DNA of 64,000 bases from Hymenobacter pini (GTDB taxonomy: Bacteria; Bacteroidota; Bacteroidia; Cytophagales; Hymenobacteraceae): positions 558,001 through 622,000 of the forward strand of contig NZ_JAIZZH010000002.1 in NCBI RefSeq assembly GCF_020421205.1. The letters run 5' to 3'. The notes under the pieces are model-generated. The model ran no database searches. It was not told the origin of the DNA and saw nothing but the letters and a program-made list of their open reading frames with translations. This document shows positions 63,436 through 64,000 of the stretch, in pieces (position 1 is the first letter of the stretch; the number at the start of each line of letters is the position of its first letter). A program made the position numbers and the translations under genes.

Positions 63436-64000
63436 TTAGTCGTTGAGGGTGAGTTCGGGCGTATCCACGTAGTCCTTCATATCCGACACCACAATTTCCT
63501 CCCCTACTCCCAGGCCGCCGGTTACCTGCACAAAATCGAAGTTGCTGTCCCCGAACTGCACGGTGCGGCGCACGGCCTTCCCGTCCTTCACCACAAACAC
63601 CGGCTGCTCCTTGCCGCCCTGGTAGAAAGGGCCGTTTTTCACGCGCACCACGTTGTGGTGGGCTTTGGTTACCACAAACACATCGGCCCGCAGGTTGGCG
63701 CGCAGAGCCGGGTGGTGGTCCTGCTGCAGCGCGGCATAGAAGGTCACCACGCCCTTTTCCACGGCCGGACTGATGGTGCTAATGGTGCCGCGCAAATCGG
63801 TGCCGTTGATGCGGATAACTACCGGGTCCTGCAGGTGCAGGGCGTCGGCGTAGGCATCGGAAATGGTGGCCCGCACCCGGAAGCGGCTCAGGTCGGCTAC
63901 GCGGGCCAGCGGGTCGCCGGCCTGCACGGTAGTACCCAGGTCCTCGTTTACCCAGGTAAGCACGCCGGCTTGCTGGCTGCTGATGTTGGCCTGCTGCAGC
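63436..64000 (-). CDS. HlyD/RND-family membrane fusion protein (partial)
   Basis: The C-terminal 187 codons are in the window; the start lies beyond position 64000. Visible are part of the lipoyl/barrel-sandwich domain (LTWVNEDLGTTVQAGDPLARVADLS), the beta-barrel (VVIRINGTDLRGTISTISP, LRANLRADVFV) and the membrane-proximal domain (VFVVKDGKAVRRTVQFGDSN, VQVTGGLGVGEEIVVSD). It links inner-membrane transporter and TolC. The first gene seen of the HlyD-TolC transcript. Its promoter is outside the window. Confidence 0.9.
   Translation of the reverse strand, partial: LQQANISSQQAGVLTWVNEDLGTTVQAGDPLARVADLSRFRVRATISDAYADALHLQDPVVIRINGTDLRGTISTISPAVEKGVVTFYAALQQDHHPALRANLRADVFVVTKAHHNVVRVKNGPFYQGGKEQPVFVVKDGKAVRRTVQFGDSNFDFVQVTGGLGVGEEIVVSDMKDYVDTPELTLND

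Overview
The window is a gene-dense, GC-rich (about 60%) bacterial chromosome segment. It most resembles a member of the Cytophagales in the Bacteroidota, and Hymenobacter or a close relative is my best guess. Four things point there: many Bacteroidota-restricted families (DUF4290, DUF4349, DUF4468, DUF4846, DUF6438); two secreted proteins with type IX secretion C-terminal domains; -7 promoter boxes of the TAnnTTTG type with few Shine-Dalgarno sequences; and soluble-receptor chemotaxis genes without flagellar genes. No rRNA, prophage, insertion sequence or CRISPR array was seen. One cluster of three tRNA genes (Arg-TCT, Pro-TGG, Ser-GCT) lies at 46.4-46.8 kb.

Layout. 0-3 kb: end of a probable fabH, then efp, accB and accC (translation and fatty-acid synthesis). 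3-6.5 kb: two tandem GH13 alpha-amylase lipoproteins, the second with a CBM20 starch-binding domain. 6.6-13.3 kb: membrane proteins, a DUF3109 protein, a glycosyltransferase, a DUF6438 lipoprotein and a PcrA/UvrD helicase. 13.4-19.7 kb: DUF4290 and murA (with the Cys-to-Asp change that usually gives fosfomycin resistance), two DUF4349 lipoproteins, a GAF protein, a small holin-like membrane protein and an arginase-family enzyme. 19.9-28.7 kb: a chemotaxis-like operon on the minus strand, read in the order poly-HAMP receptor, cheW, cheY, cheB, cheA, cheC. 29-44.6 kb: topA, DUF4846, a sirtuin, a YdjM-like protein, a phosphoesterase fused to a beta-barrel, ppx, a lipoprotein, ppk1, a Rid protein and gyrB. 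44.7-53.6 kb: a T9SS cargo protein, the tRNAs, a BatB/BatC pair, a thiolase, a MORN-repeat protein and a second T9SS cargo protein. 53.7-64 kb: an NtrB/NtrC-like two-component system beside a MacB-type efflux system (ATPase, ECF sigma factor, two permeases, TolC, HlyD), interrupted by a DUF4468 gene on the opposite strand.

How the parts work together. The chemotaxis-like operon should form one soluble signalling array whose CheB has lost its receiver-domain chemistry. The 54-64 kb block reads as a self-contained sigma-54 circuit: sensor kinase, sigma-54 activator, a candidate -24/-12 promoter with an upstream dyad, and an export pump. Ppk1 and Ppx make and degrade polyphosphate.

The most unusual non-genic signals are two. 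One is an exactly 21-bp-periodic array at 56766-56939, built from the word AACCAGTT and its reverse complement and open as a heptad-repeat reading frame. The other is a set of intergenic hairpins whose arms consist of short iterated words (accB-accC, DUF4290-murA, between tRNAs, upstream of DUF3109), plus a 26-bp perfect inverted repeat inside the two-component operon.
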